Assembly (NCBI GenBank): GCA_020047755.1
Contig: JAIFNL010000003.1
Coordinates: 1-55,167 of the forward strand
Reading direction: 5' to 3'
DNA length: 55,167 nucleotides
DNA from: Bacteroidota bacterium
GTDB taxonomy: Bacteria > Bacteroidota > Bacteroidia > Bacteroidales > JAIFNL01
Numbering within the stretch: position 1 is the first letter of the stretch; each line of letters starts with the position of its first letter. The notes under the pieces were generated by a model. That model was given only the letters and a program-made list of their open reading frames with translations, was not told where the DNA came from and searched no databases. The translations under genes and the position numbers were made by a program. Below, piece by piece: positions 1 to 10,008 of this stretch.

Positions 1-2
1 AA

Positions 3-176
3 TTCATCTACAACAGCAACTTAGGATTAGGTTTTGCCTATAAATTTGGGCACAAAGTATATATGAATGTAGAGCCCAGTTTTAAATATTCATTGGTGCC
101 TTTAAATAAGAATTACCCAATTTATTACCGACCTTATTATTTTACAATATTTACTGGGTTAAGCTATAAATTTTAA
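3..176 (+). CDS. C-terminal fragment of an outer-membrane beta-barrel-like protein (truncated by window start)
   Basis: Open frame from base 3 to TAA at 174-176: FIYNSNLGLGFAYKFGHKVYMNVEPSFKYSLVPLNKNYPIYYRPYYFTIFTGLSYKF*; alternating aromatic strands and terminal F. Confidence 0.6.
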   Translation, partial: FIYNSNLGLGFAYKFGHKVYMNVEPSFKYSLVPLNKNYPIYYRPYYFTIFTGLSYKF

Positions 177-328
177 TCACTTTTTTTTGAAAACACAATC
201 TGAATTACAAATTAAGCACCAGTGCTATTTTATTCTTGAGCAAACCTTTTGCTATTTGCTTATTTTTAAGCACTTGGCAAAATAATATACAATTAATTTT
301 GGTTCACTACTATTTGTGAAATTTAATA

Positions 329-361
329 TCCACGAGAAAGCAACATCTCGTGGATTTTTTC
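329..361 (+). terminator. Rho-independent terminator
   Basis: Perfect 9-bp inverted repeat TCCACGAGA/TCTCGTGGA followed by T6. Confidence 0.8.
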
Positions 362-1101
362 TAATCAAAAACATCAAATTCGCTTTTTTTAGCGTTTTTG
401 TAACAAATAAATTTTATATACACCAAATGAGTAAATTTAAAATATGAATTAAATCATTGATTAACAGTGGATATTGATACTTTCCTATTTGTAATTATCG
501 TACTAGATGTATAAAAAAATAAGCATAACCTCAATATTTCACATAGGCAAAAAGATAAGCTAAAATTGCTTACATTACTCGTTGTTAAGATTCTATATGC
601 TTGTAGAAACACTCAAATACTCAATAAAATATTCCCGAATTAACTCATCGAATTTTTAAATTTTTTGTTTGCGGTTTGTTTTTAAATGTTTGAATATTAT
701 ATTATTAATTATATATTTCGATGTAAGATAATATTTTGCTTCAAAACAAAATACTATTTTAATTTATTTTTTATAAAAAAAACAAAAAAAACATTCATTT
801 TTTTATGAATTATTAAATAAATTTTGTAACTTGCATTGAAAGTTAAACGAAACGATTTGCTTTTTATAAAAAGTGCAGGTTTTCGTGAAAATCTATTTTA
901 TTAATTTAAACCATTTAACAATGTATAAAAAGTGGCGACTTAAAAAAAACAGTTAATTTACCCTATTTTTCAGGTTTTTAAATTCTAGATTTAACAAACT
1001 GAAAGAACTATTTTCTCTGATTATTAAATTTTAGTCGCTATCAATATACAAAATTAGAATCTTAAACTGCTAAAAAATAACAACTACTAAAACTAAAAGC
1101 T

Positions 1102-1971
1102 ATGAATACTGATAAGAATAAAATTCTTGTACCGGTTGATTTTACTGAGGTTTCTAATGCTGCCATTCAACATGCAACGCTTTTGGCAAAGCAAATAGGT
1201 GCCGAAATTAATTTGCTTCATGTTATTGAAAAACCTTTCATTTTTATAGGAAAAAAAAATCGTTACGAAGACCAAATAATAGAAGCCGGAACTCAAAATC
1301 GGCTTCAAGAATTGGCTGACAGAATAGAACGCGAAGAAAAACTTTCTACCGATATTTTGGCGGTTCAAGGTAATATTTACGACACTATTACAGCCGTAGC
1401 AAGTGAAATTTCTGCCAATTTTGTAGTTATGGGAACTCATGGTGTAAAAGGAATTCAGCACCTTACCGGAAGTAATGCCTTAAAAGTTATTTACCATTCG
1501 CCAGTTCCGTTTATGCTTACCCAAAGCAAAGGACCCGTAAATGAAATGTACGATAATATTGTTTTTCCGCTTGATTCGCAACACGAATCAATTCAAAAAA
1601 CCGATTGGGCTATCTTTTTTGCAAAAAAATTTAATTCTAAAATCAATATTTTGATTCCTACCGAAGCCGACACTTATTTAGCTAAGCGCGTAAAAAATAA
1701 CTTGGGATATGTAAAAGGAAAACTCGATAAACAAAATGTTTCCTACACTGTCAATGTTTCAACACGCGACAGTGCTTATTTAGCCGACGAAACCAACAGA
1801 TATGCCGCTGAAATTAATGCCAATTTAATTCTAATTATGATTTATCCAAGCCGTGGTGCAGGCGAATTTTTTATTACCCCTTCACAACAAAAAATGATTT
1901 CAAATCCTTCCGAAATTCCTGTGATGTGCATTAACCCGGGAGCTTTATTTACACTTCAAACCATTGCTTAA
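1102..1971 (+). CDS. Universal stress protein, two tandem UspA-like domains
   Basis: KILVPVDFTEVSNAAIQHATLLAKQIGAEINLLHV... VVMGTHGVKGIQHLTGSNALKVI. Confidence 0.9.
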   Translation: MNTDKNKILVPVDFTEVSNAAIQHATLLAKQIGAEINLLHVIEKPFIFIGKKNRYEDQIIEAGTQNRLQELADRIEREEKLSTDILAVQGNIYDTITAVASEISANFVVMGTHGVKGIQHLTGSNALKVIYHSPVPFMLTQSKGPVNEMYDNIVFPLDSQHESIQKTDWAIFFAKKFNSKINILIPTEADTYLAKRVKNNLGYVKGKLDKQNVSYTVNVSTRDSAYLADETNRYAAEINANLILIMIYPSRGAGEFFITPSQQKMISNPSEIPVMCINPGALFTLQTIA

Positions 1972-2022
1972 ATTTATGCAAAATGCAGTAATTTAATATT
2001 TTAACTGATGGTTTTTAATAAT

Positions 2023-2060
2023 TAGCCCGCAAAATTTTTATTTTGTGGGCTATTTTATTT
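2023..2060 (+). terminator. Rho-independent terminator after usp gene
   Basis: TAGCCCGCAAAA / TTTTGTGGGCTA stem (one G-T wobble) followed by TTTTATTT. Confidence 0.75.
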
Positions 2061-2119
2061 TGTTGAGTTAAAATAAAATATTTTTGTATTATTATAAAAA
2101 AAAGAACAGTACTTTTGCT

Positions 2120-2602
2120 TTAAAAATTTCCTGCCTCTAAATCCAAAACCCTTTTGGTCAAATCGGCATTTATTCCTGTGCGGATAGCTTCAAAAAACTC
2201 TTCTATTTCTTGGCTCGACATGATTGCCGAGTTTCGGTCGTTTGTAATGCGGTAATATTTTTCAGCCAAAGCACTTAAATTTTGAAAATACTTTGAATTG
2301 TAGCCTATTTTTACATCAGAAGTGTTTTTTGTAGCCGAAATCTGCGAAATTAACGCCTCTATATCCGGTTTCAAAATAATCATAACTTCCTGTTTTACTT
2401 GCTCTTTGTCTATTGATAAGTCAGATTTTTTCAAAACAGACATTGTTAGCTTTTTTTGAACAAAATTTTCGTATTTTTTGTCTATTTCCATGATTATTTT
2501 TCCGGCTCTGCTAGCCGCATTTGCCGAAAGGCGGCTGCCAAATAGCACTAAAACTATAAAAATAGCAAGAGCAATAAGCGAAATTTCAATTAAAAATCCC
2601 AT
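2120..2602 (-). CDS. Hypothetical membrane-anchored protein
   Basis: N-terminal TM segment FLIEISLIALAIFIVLVLFG then soluble helical region; 8 nt from the next gene. Confidence 0.6.
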   Translation of the reverse strand: MGFLIEISLIALAIFIVLVLFGSRLSANAASRAGKIIMEIDKKYENFVQKKLTMSVLKKSDLSIDKEQVKQEVMIILKPDIEALISQISATKNTSDVKIGYNSKYFQNLSALAEKYYRITNDRNSAIMSSQEIEEFFEAIRTGINADLTKRVLDLEAGNF

Positions 2603-2609
2603 AGTTTTT

Positions 2610-3575
2610 TTATTTTAGAAGTTTTGATACCATAATTCCTGTTTGACTTTTGTTTGCCAGGAGCATATTTTCCAAGCTTAGTTCAGAAATTTCTACCTTT
2701 TTACTTTTGCTCGAAGCGTGCATTAAGCGCAACTCCCCATTTTGGTGAATTGCAAAACCCGTATGCGCTATTTCGATGCCCTTAAAGTTTGTTGTAATTG
2801 CAATTATTGCTCCGTCTGGAATTAATTTTTTATATTTATTTATTTCATTTTCAGGTATATAAAAATATTTCCGCGCCGAAATTTCTTTCTCTTTCTCTTG
2901 TATAACCTGCAACAAGCTGTCGCTATTTATCAGCGGATATTTTGTATGGTTCTGGCTCATTATAAACAGATTAACAGCATAAGGAGTGTTGGCTATTTCT
3001 GCCGAAAGTTGCTTAATTTTTCCACTTTTTTCGTTTTCATAAAGCCAATCCGAAAAATAATGCAAGCGTGAAGCATACGATTCTATTACTCCATTTCGGT
3101 AACGAATCTTTTTTAATTCTGTTGTAAAGCTTTCAAAATCAGTTTTTTCACTTTTTATTAAACTCGATAAAGAACTACAACTTTCTACAAAAGTAACACA
3201 ATCAAGCGCACTTAAATTGATGGTAAGTTGTTCACTTTTATTTTTATCTAAAATTCCACCCACATATTCAGTTCCAAGTAGCTCATTACCAACTAATAAA
3301 ATAATTTCGCCTAATTCTTTTTTATACCACGCATTCTTTTTTCCCTTTTCAAGAATTTCAGTTACTTTCAGCACATCGCTTTCTGAGTATATTGCATCTA
3401 TTTCATTGATAGGCAATAAATTAGTGGATATATTTATTGCCGATTGCTCCATTGGTTTGGGAGGAGTGGTGCACCAGAAAAACAGAAAAAATGGAAATAA
3501 AAGAAGTAGTTGCATTTTCATCATTTTATTTTGTAATATCTTAACTGTGAATGAAATAATTGTTCTTTTGCTCAA
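2610..3575 (-). CDS. DUF1460 (N-acetylmuramoyl-L-alanine amidase-like) protein
   Basis: NLSALDCVTFVES catalytic-Cys-type motif, IPDGAIIAITTNFKGIEIAHTGFAIHQNGELRLMHASSKSKKVEIS. Confidence 0.8.
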   Translation of the reverse strand: MSKRTIISFTVKILQNKMMKMQLLLLFPFFLFFWCTTPPKPMEQSAINISTNLLPINEIDAIYSESDVLKVTEILEKGKKNAWYKKELGEIILLVGNELLGTEYVGGILDKNKSEQLTINLSALDCVTFVESCSSLSSLIKSEKTDFESFTTELKKIRYRNGVIESYASRLHYFSDWLYENEKSGKIKQLSAEIANTPYAVNLFIMSQNHTKYPLINSDSLLQVIQEKEKEISARKYFYIPENEINKYKKLIPDGAIIAITTNFKGIEIAHTGFAIHQNGELRLMHASSKSKKVEISELSLENMLLANKSQTGIMVSKLLK

Positions 3576-3734
3576 AGAAAACCTTTGAATTTAGCTTGTC
3601 AAATATAGTTAATTAAATCGAATTTTAACCAAATTTTATACTTTTATTTTAATTCTTTCTATTTTTGAATTTATTTCTTTTTTTCAAAAGGTAATTTTTA
3701 GAACTACCTTTTAACCCTTAACTTTTAAATAACT

Positions 3735-4223
3735 ATGATTCAATCGTTTGACCCTATTATTTTTCCAGATACGAAAATTTTAGTTTTGGGCAGTATTCCC
3801 GGTGAACTATCGCTGCAACAGCATGAATATTACGGAAATAAAAATAATGCGTTTTGGAAAATATTATTTTCTCTTTTTGAAACAAATTTTTCTCATGATT
3901 ATTCTGATAAAATTAACTTGTTGGAAAAAAGCAAGATAGGACTTTGGGACACTATTTTTTCTTGTCAAAGAAAAGGAAGCTCTGATGCTGCAATTCAAAA
4001 TGTAATTGTAAATCAAATTGCAGATTTATGTCTCAAATATCAGAATATCAACTATATAGCTTTTAACGGAAAAACTTCGGAAAACTATTTTCGTAAGTAT
4101 ATTGGAACAGTTCAAAATGTTAAATTTTTAAGCTTGCCTTCTACAAGTCCAGCAAATGCCCAAATGAATTTTGAAACAAAATTGAATAAATGGAAAATTT
4201 TAGTAGAAAAGTTGAATCTATAA
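3735..4223 (+). CDS. DNA-deoxyinosine glycosylase (UDG superfamily)
   Basis: ILVLGSIPGELSLQQHEYYGNKNNAFWKILFSLF; C-terminal LPSTSPANA. Confidence 0.85.
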   Translation: MIQSFDPIIFPDTKILVLGSIPGELSLQQHEYYGNKNNAFWKILFSLFETNFSHDYSDKINLLEKSKIGLWDTIFSCQRKGSSDAAIQNVIVNQIADLCLKYQNINYIAFNGKTSENYFRKYIGTVQNVKFLSLPSTSPANAQMNFETKLNKWKILVEKLNL

Positions 4224-4368
4224 TTTGCTTATCTTTAGCTATTTAGTGTTTTTTAAGATATTTTTTTATTTTTAAATTAAACCTTTTTTGTTTTCACGCA
4301 TCATATTATTAAACAAATTAAAATAACTATTTTTTTTTTACAGTATTAATAAATTAAATTTAAGGTTT

Positions 4369-5220
4369 ATGAAAAATTTAAAATTATCATTCGTGTTAGC
4401 ATTTTTTTCATTTGCTATTTTTACATTTACTGCTTGCGAAAAAGAAGCGACTTTAGATGCAAATTCAGATGATTTGTCAGATATTGAATTGACTGAAAAT
4501 GCGTTTGAACTTATTGAAATAGAAGAAGCTACAAATTTTAGTATGGAAATGAAAGCTGAAGAAAAAACAGGCTTCGCTTGCATGACCGTTACAATTCACC
4601 CCAACCAAAATGGAACTTTCTGGCCTCATGGCGCAACTCTCGACTTTGGCTCAGTAAATTGCACTGCTCCAAACGGGCACACTTATAGGGGAAAAATTCA
4701 TGTAACGCAAACCGCTTATTGGAATTTGCAAGGCGCAACCCGCACCACTACTTTTGAAGATTTCTACATCGATGATTACAAAATTGAGGGAACTAAAGTG
4801 CTAACAAACAATGGATTAAATAACGATTTGCACATTTCTTTCACGCAAACTATTACTGGCGGAAAAATTACAACTCCTGATGGCACAGCATTTATAACCT
4901 GCAATTCAACGCGCACACGCGAATTGCTTGAAGGCGCACTCACACACACATACTTGGATAATGTGTATCAAATTACAGGAAATGAAAATGGATCTACTTG
5001 GAATGGAAATACTTACACAAAAACAATAACTGTTCCTTTGCGCAAATCTGCAGCTTGTAAATTTCCCGAAAGTGGAAAGGTTGAATTTGTTATAAATGAC
5101 CAAGAACCAATTGTTTTGGACTATGGCGACGGTACTTGCGATGCAAAAGCGACCCTTTCGAGAGGCGACGAAGTATTAGAAATAATTTTAGGTGAAAAAT
5201 TTAAAGCAAAAAAAGAGTAA
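4369..5220 (+). CDS. Secreted lipoprotein, hypothetical
   Basis: Lipobox-like FTFTAC after hydrophobic signal; beta-rich body. Confidence 0.65.
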   Translation: MKNLKLSFVLAFFSFAIFTFTACEKEATLDANSDDLSDIELTENAFELIEIEEATNFSMEMKAEEKTGFACMTVTIHPNQNGTFWPHGATLDFGSVNCTAPNGHTYRGKIHVTQTAYWNLQGATRTTTFEDFYIDDYKIEGTKVLTNNGLNNDLHISFTQTITGGKITTPDGTAFITCNSTRTRELLEGALTHTYLDNVYQITGNENGSTWNGNTYTKTITVPLRKSAACKFPESGKVEFVINDQEPIVLDYGDGTCDAKATLSRGDEVLEIILGEKFKAKKE

Positions 5221-5266
5221 AAAAAAGAAATTAAATTTTAATTTTGCTTGATTTTATTTAATTTTG

Positions 5267-5300
5267 AGGCTTGCTTATTTTTTAAGCAAGCCTTTTTTTA
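5267..5300 (+). terminator. Rho-independent terminator
   Basis: Perfect 11-bp stem AGGCTTGCTTA/TAAGCAAGCCT followed by T-tract. Confidence 0.85.
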
Positions 5301-5511
5301 TTTATTTAATTGAAAAAAACATTATTTTTGTTGTTGTAATTATTTGATTATTAATATTATTTATTTTTTTTCGTTTCATAAGTAGTTTATTTCATTTTAT
5401 TTTCGTAAAAATCAAATTTCAGTTTACTTTTTTTCAAAAAAAATATTTATTTTAGAAAATAAAATAATCAATTTCTATTGGTTTTTATATACTTTAACCT
5501 TATTTTTTGCT

Positions 5512-7539
5512 GTGAAGACTATAAAATTATATCTATTCCATTTATTTTTACTTTTGGCATTTAGAGCAAATGCTGAAGGAAATTTGACGGTTAAAATACA
5601 ATTGGAAGAAGATGGAAAACTTGTTTCTGATGCCAAAATAACCGCAATTGCTGACAAAGATACTGTTGTTTTAGACGGAACAACCTCTAAAAAATACGAT
5701 TTGGTGCTCAAATTTGGGCATTTTTATAGAGTCGAAGTTTCTAAAAAAGGATATTTATCTAAAAAATTTACAGTCGATGCTCGTTTTCCAACTACCTTGA
5801 GGCAAAAAAGTTTTTCGGTGGATATAAATCTGCGAATTTTTAAGTTGTATCCTGAAATAAATTACGATGAATATCTAGTTAATGCCATTAAAATTAACTT
5901 CATAGGTAATAGTAGTGGAGGATATTTCAGCTACGTAATTAGCAGTTTTCAGTATCAAGAAAAACTCGACAATAGTTTAGATGCCAAAATTCGCCAGCTA
6001 AAAGGCGGAAGGCTTGTCGAAACCGATACAAAAATAAAAGAACTATCCCCTCAAATACTCGAACTTTTTGAAAATCAGTATAAATCGAAGCTGGAAAAAG
6101 AATCGCTGAGCTTACTTGCAGAAGCTTACAAAGCAGCAAACGAAATAAGAGTTAGAGCAAGAGAAAGTGCTGAAAAAGAGCATGATGTAATAATTAATGC
6201 TGCAAAAGAACGCTCTAAAAACATTTCTGAATCGGATTTATCATATATTAATAGCCAAAGCAGCAAAGAACTGATAGATAATAATAAAAATATACTGAAA
6301 AACAATCAGTTACCCGATGAAAAAAAAATGCAAGACAAGCAGCGAAAATACGATGCCCTTGCCAATAAATCCGGTAAAACTTTAGAAGATAGTATTAAAT
6401 TGCATATTGCAGATATTTCGCTTCAACGCGATAAAGTAGGCAAAGCTAGATACGTTCTGGAATTGATGAAACTTAGGGCTAAAACTCACGAAGACAGCAT
6501 GTTAATTCAAGAACGTGAAGCCGAAATTCTTCTTGCCGAAAAAGAAATATCGGATACTGAAAAGGCTCTTTTGTATGCAAACAACAAAATTAGGTTGCAA
6601 GAATTTGAAATTAAAAATCAGAGAATAATTGTTTTTTCTATTTTAATTTTCTTAGTAGTTGTGCTCGTTTTCTTGTTTTTCTTGTATCGAAATTACAAGC
6701 AAAAACAAAAAATGAACCAAATTTTGGCTCAAAAAAACGAAGAAATAACCGACAGTATCGAATATGCTCAAAAAATTCAAAACGTTATTCTGCCTGAGCT
6801 TTCAGAATTGAATGCTGTTTTTACTGATGCTTTTGTATTTTTTAACCCCAAAGATATTGTTTCTGGCGATTTTTATTGGTTTAAGAAGCTTGAAAATAAG
6901 CTTTTTTTCTCGGTTATTGATTGTACTGGGCATGGGGTTCCGGGGGCAATAGTTAGTATAATTGGCTTCGACGGACTAGAGCGTGCTTTGAATGAATTTA
7001 AGCTTCGAAAACCTTCCGAAATTTTGGATAAGCTAAACGAAATAGTTACTTCTATTTTGTCTAAATCGCAGAAAACCAATGTAAAAGACGGAATGGATGT
7101 TGCTCTTTGTTCTTTTTCTTATGATACGTATCATCTGGAATTTGCCGGAGCACACAACCCGATTTATATTTTATCTGAAAAGGAACAAATTATTGATAAT
7201 CAGACTATAATAAAACCTTCCTATACCGAAAATTCACATTTTTTGTTTGAAATAAAAGCCGATAGGCAAGCCATTGGTAAAAGTGCAAAAGGCTTTGTTA
7301 ATCATACAATTAAGCTTTCCAAAGGCGATAAGATTTATCTTTTTTCAGATGGTTTTCCTGACCAATTTGGTGGCGAAAATTTAGAAAAATATAAGTATAA
7401 AAATTTCAAAAAATTACTTTCCGATATTCATCAAAATGATATGCAGGCTCAATATCATTTGATTTATAATGCTTTAGAAGATTGGAAAGGTAACTATGAG
7501 CAAATTGATGACATTTGCATAATGGGAGTGGAAATTTAA
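5512..7539 (+). CDS. SpoIIE-family protein phosphatase with signal peptide, periplasmic region and TM helix (GTG start)
   Basis: SIEYAQKIQNVILP, FFNPKDIVSGDFYWF, VIDCTGHGVPGAIVSIIG, DGMDVALCSF, LFSDGFPDQFGG motifs. Confidence 0.88.
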   Translation: MKTIKLYLFHLFLLLAFRANAEGNLTVKIQLEEDGKLVSDAKITAIADKDTVVLDGTTSKKYDLVLKFGHFYRVEVSKKGYLSKKFTVDARFPTTLRQKSFSVDINLRIFKLYPEINYDEYLVNAIKINFIGNSSGGYFSYVISSFQYQEKLDNSLDAKIRQLKGGRLVETDTKIKELSPQILELFENQYKSKLEKESLSLLAEAYKAANEIRVRARESAEKEHDVIINAAKERSKNISESDLSYINSQSSKELIDNNKNILKNNQLPDEKKMQDKQRKYDALANKSGKTLEDSIKLHIADISLQRDKVGKARYVLELMKLRAKTHEDSMLIQEREAEILLAEKEISDTEKALLYANNKIRLQEFEIKNQRIIVFSILIFLVVVLVFLFFLYRNYKQKQKMNQILAQKNEEITDSIEYAQKIQNVILPELSELNAVFTDAFVFFNPKDIVSGDFYWFKKLENKLFFSVIDCTGHGVPGAIVSIIGFDGLERALNEFKLRKPSEILDKLNEIVTSILSKSQKTNVKDGMDVALCSFSYDTYHLEFAGAHNPIYILSEKEQIIDNQTIIKPSYTENSHFLFEIKADRQAIGKSAKGFVNHTIKLSKGDKIYLFSDGFPDQFGGENLEKYKYKNFKKLLSDIHQNDMQAQYHLIYNALEDWKGNYEQIDDICIMGVEI

Positions 7540-7541
7540 AA

Positions 7542-8234
7542 CTAGACCGAAAAATAGTTTTCTAGTTCTTTTAGCGTATTTTCATTGCGTTGAAAATCCT
7601 TGATTATTTTTCCATTTTCCAGCAAACAAATTCGTTTACTTACATCAGTTAAGTGGTTCAAATCGTGGCTCGAAATAAGTAGAGTTGTTTGTTTATCCAA
7701 ATTTAATTTTTTAAGGATATTCTTGAGTTGAATTTGCGAGCGAGGGTCTAAATGTGCAAAAGGTTCGTCGAGAATTAAAATTTCTGGGTTGCCTATCAAT
7801 GAGGCAATTATGCCTATTTTTACTTTATTGCCTTCCGACAAATCTCTAATGTATTTTTTTTGAGAAAAAATATCTTCAGGCAAAAAATCTTTGTATTCAT
7901 TTGCCAATAAATCAAGCTCTTGGGCTGTTTTATTGTAAAGTTTGCCTATAAAATGGAAATACTCTTTGGTTGTTAAAAAATCAATCAAAAAACCGTTATT
8001 TAAGAATGCTGATGTGAAAAATTTCCATTCTTCACTTTTTGAAACCTCATATTCTTTTATAGCAACGTTTCCTTTGTCGGGTTTTATCAAGTCCATAATT
8101 AAATTGAAAAGCGTAGATTTACCTGCGCCGTTGTTGCCAACTAAGCCAAAGCTTTCGCCTTTTTCTATTTCTAAGTTTTCAATTGAAAGTTGGAATCTTT
8201 TATATTTTTTTAGTAGATTTACTGCTTTTATCAT
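7542..8234 (-). CDS. ABC transporter ATP-binding protein
   Basis: Walker A VGNNGAGKST, signature DLSEGNKVKIG, Walker B ILILDEPFAHLD, H-loop ISSHDLNHL. Confidence 0.92.
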   Translation of the reverse strand: MIKAVNLLKKYKRFQLSIENLEIEKGESFGLVGNNGAGKSTLFNLIMDLIKPDKGNVAIKEYEVSKSEEWKFFTSAFLNNGFLIDFLTTKEYFHFIGKLYNKTAQELDLLANEYKDFLPEDIFSQKKYIRDLSEGNKVKIGIIASLIGNPEILILDEPFAHLDPRSQIQLKNILKKLNLDKQTTLLISSHDLNHLTDVSKRICLLENGKIIKDFQRNENTLKELENYFSV

Positions 8235-8256
8235 TGTGTTTATTCAAAAATATAGG

Positions 8257-8949
8257 TTATTTTTTTATTTTTTCAACGGTTGTAAATTCGGGAAAAATTA
8301 ATTTCATTGTTTCTACATTCTTTTTTGCATAACTAATTGATAATAAATAGAAAATGCCGAAAATAAGAAAGGCGAATAAATACATAATTTCAATATTTTC
8401 TGCTATTTTGCTCTCAACCGAATGTAGAAAAGTACGAAGTGCTACTGGATTTTCCGAATTTCCGATTGAGCTGAATACAAGAAAAGGAAAAATTGCGCCA
8501 GCAATTATGCTAGCATGCCTATAAGTTCGAGCTTGTACTTTTTTTGTTTTGATAGAATACCACGAAATTAAACTCGAAAAACCTGCAAAAAGGATAAGAA
8601 TAAAAAAAGCAATCCAAAGATTTACTATAATAGAAACCAGCAAAAAATGAATTATAAAAAGTATTGTTTTGTGTTCAAATACATCAAAAAGCATAAAAAT
8701 ATGAGCTAATTTAGTGCTTGAAAACTCACTTTTATTTAAAATTCCTGTTCTATTGATGCTTTGTTTGTAGTACGTTTGAATAGCAAACAAATTGAGGAAA
8801 AGAATAAAAGTAGAGAGCGTGAAAAGCTCGTACTTTAACAAAATAAACTCTGAAAAAACGAAGAGTGCAAAAGTAAAGAAGAGTTCTGTTTTTTTCGATT
8901 TTATTTCTGTTAGCACTAGTTGATTGTGCAGTTTGAATAAATGTAACAT
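8257..8949 (-). CDS. Multi-pass membrane protein, possible ABC permease component
   Basis: Several hydrophobic segments; adjacent to and co-oriented with the ABC ATPase. Confidence 0.55.
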   Translation of the reverse strand: MLHLFKLHNQLVLTEIKSKKTELFFTFALFVFSEFILLKYELFTLSTFILFLNLFAIQTYYKQSINRTGILNKSEFSSTKLAHIFMLFDVFEHKTILFIIHFLLVSIIVNLWIAFFILILFAGFSSLISWYSIKTKKVQARTYRHASIIAGAIFPFLVFSSIGNSENPVALRTFLHSVESKIAENIEIMYLFAFLIFGIFYLLSISYAKKNVETMKLIFPEFTTVEKIKK

Positions 8950-8983
8950 TTTTATTTATAGTATTTTAAGTTCGAAATTAAGT

Positions 8984-9934
8984 TTATTTTGTAAAATTGT
9001 TTTTCTCTTTCAAAATTGGGTCTAATGTAAAATAGCTTATTTCAAAAAGAATTTCATTGTTTTGAATAGCATATAAGACATTCAAATCTACTTCGTTTTT
9101 ATCATTCAACTTTTGATAAAGTTTTAAGGTATTCTCTGTATTTTTTGAATCTATAAGCGTTAAGAGTGCGTAAATTTTTTTCTTGTCGAATGTATTTAGT
9201 TGAATATCAGTATTTTCTATTAAATTCTTGTATTCTATTTTCCTAAAAAGCGAAAGGTAATTTTGAATTTCTTCACGATTGAAGTTTTCTATTTTTTTCT
9301 GTTCAAAATCGAAAAATTCAATTTTCTTATTGTTGATTATTCTAAAGGATTTTTCATTTTCAGCTGGATAGCTCAATTCTACAGATTTTATTTCGTTGGG
9401 CAAATAATCGATTACTGTTTTAGAACGCCAAAACGCAGGATTGGTGCTAAAATAAGCTGCCAAATTTTTATTCATTCCGGGTACATACAAAATCAACGGG
9501 CTTTCCGAATTTTCAGACCAGAAATAACTACCCATTTTGTTAGTTAAATTATTGATTTTGAATGTTTTAGTTCCTATAAAATTGCCAGAAAGCTCTAATT
9601 GAAAATAGTTTGTTTTCAACGATTTTTCAACAGAATCTAGGGCTGAATTAGGCACTGTTGATTGAATTTGTAATTGATTAAAAATTTTTAAAATATCATA
9701 AATTGCCTCATTTCTAGCAGTATAGGAATTATTGATTTTCCAGTTGCTTTTTTGTCTTTCTAAAATTAGAGAATTTTTGGCATCGCTTACTTTTATTTTG
9801 TTGATAGAAGCAGTGTCTTCAACAACAAAATATTTCAGCTCTTTCTCTAAGGTTCCTTTTTTGGAACTCATAAAATAGACTAAAATAGCTGAAATTAAGA
9901 CAATTAGTAAACCAAAAATTTTAGCGGGTTTCAT
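8984..9934 (-). CDS. DUF4340-like protein
   Basis: N-terminal TM; VEDTASINKIKVSDAKNSLILERQKSNWKINNSYTARNEAIYDIL; located after gldG. Confidence 0.65.
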   Translation of the reverse strand: MKPAKIFGLLIVLISAILVYFMSSKKGTLEKELKYFVVEDTASINKIKVSDAKNSLILERQKSNWKINNSYTARNEAIYDILKIFNQLQIQSTVPNSALDSVEKSLKTNYFQLELSGNFIGTKTFKINNLTNKMGSYFWSENSESPLILYVPGMNKNLAAYFSTNPAFWRSKTVIDYLPNEIKSVELSYPAENEKSFRIINNKKIEFFDFEQKKIENFNREEIQNYLSLFRKIEYKNLIENTDIQLNTFDKKKIYALLTLIDSKNTENTLKLYQKLNDKNEVDLNVLYAIQNNEILFEISYFTLDPILKEKNNFTK

Positions 9935-10008
9935 GGTTTGTTTTTTTAAGATAAACGATATTTTTTTATTTCAAAACCAATAAAATAATAAGGCAATTTA
10001 ACAATTTA

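Noticed and set aside
177-1101. ~920-bp AT-rich non-coding region as possible ncRNA or riboswitch locus
   Set aside because: Apart from the terminator at 329-361, no structured or conserved element could be recognised by eye; a covariance-model search would be needed
1093-1461. Antisense ORF opposite the universal stress protein (and many similar short ORFs opposite long genes, e.g. 17018-17260, 25493-25759, 45075-45365)
   Set aside because: They lie fully antisense to well-supported genes, have no recognisable domains and look like chance open frames in AT-rich sequence
3686-3712. AAAAGGTA/TACCTTTT hairpin in the leader of the glycosylase gene
   Set aside because: 8-bp AT-rich stem with no conserved riboswitch or leader features; no evidence of function
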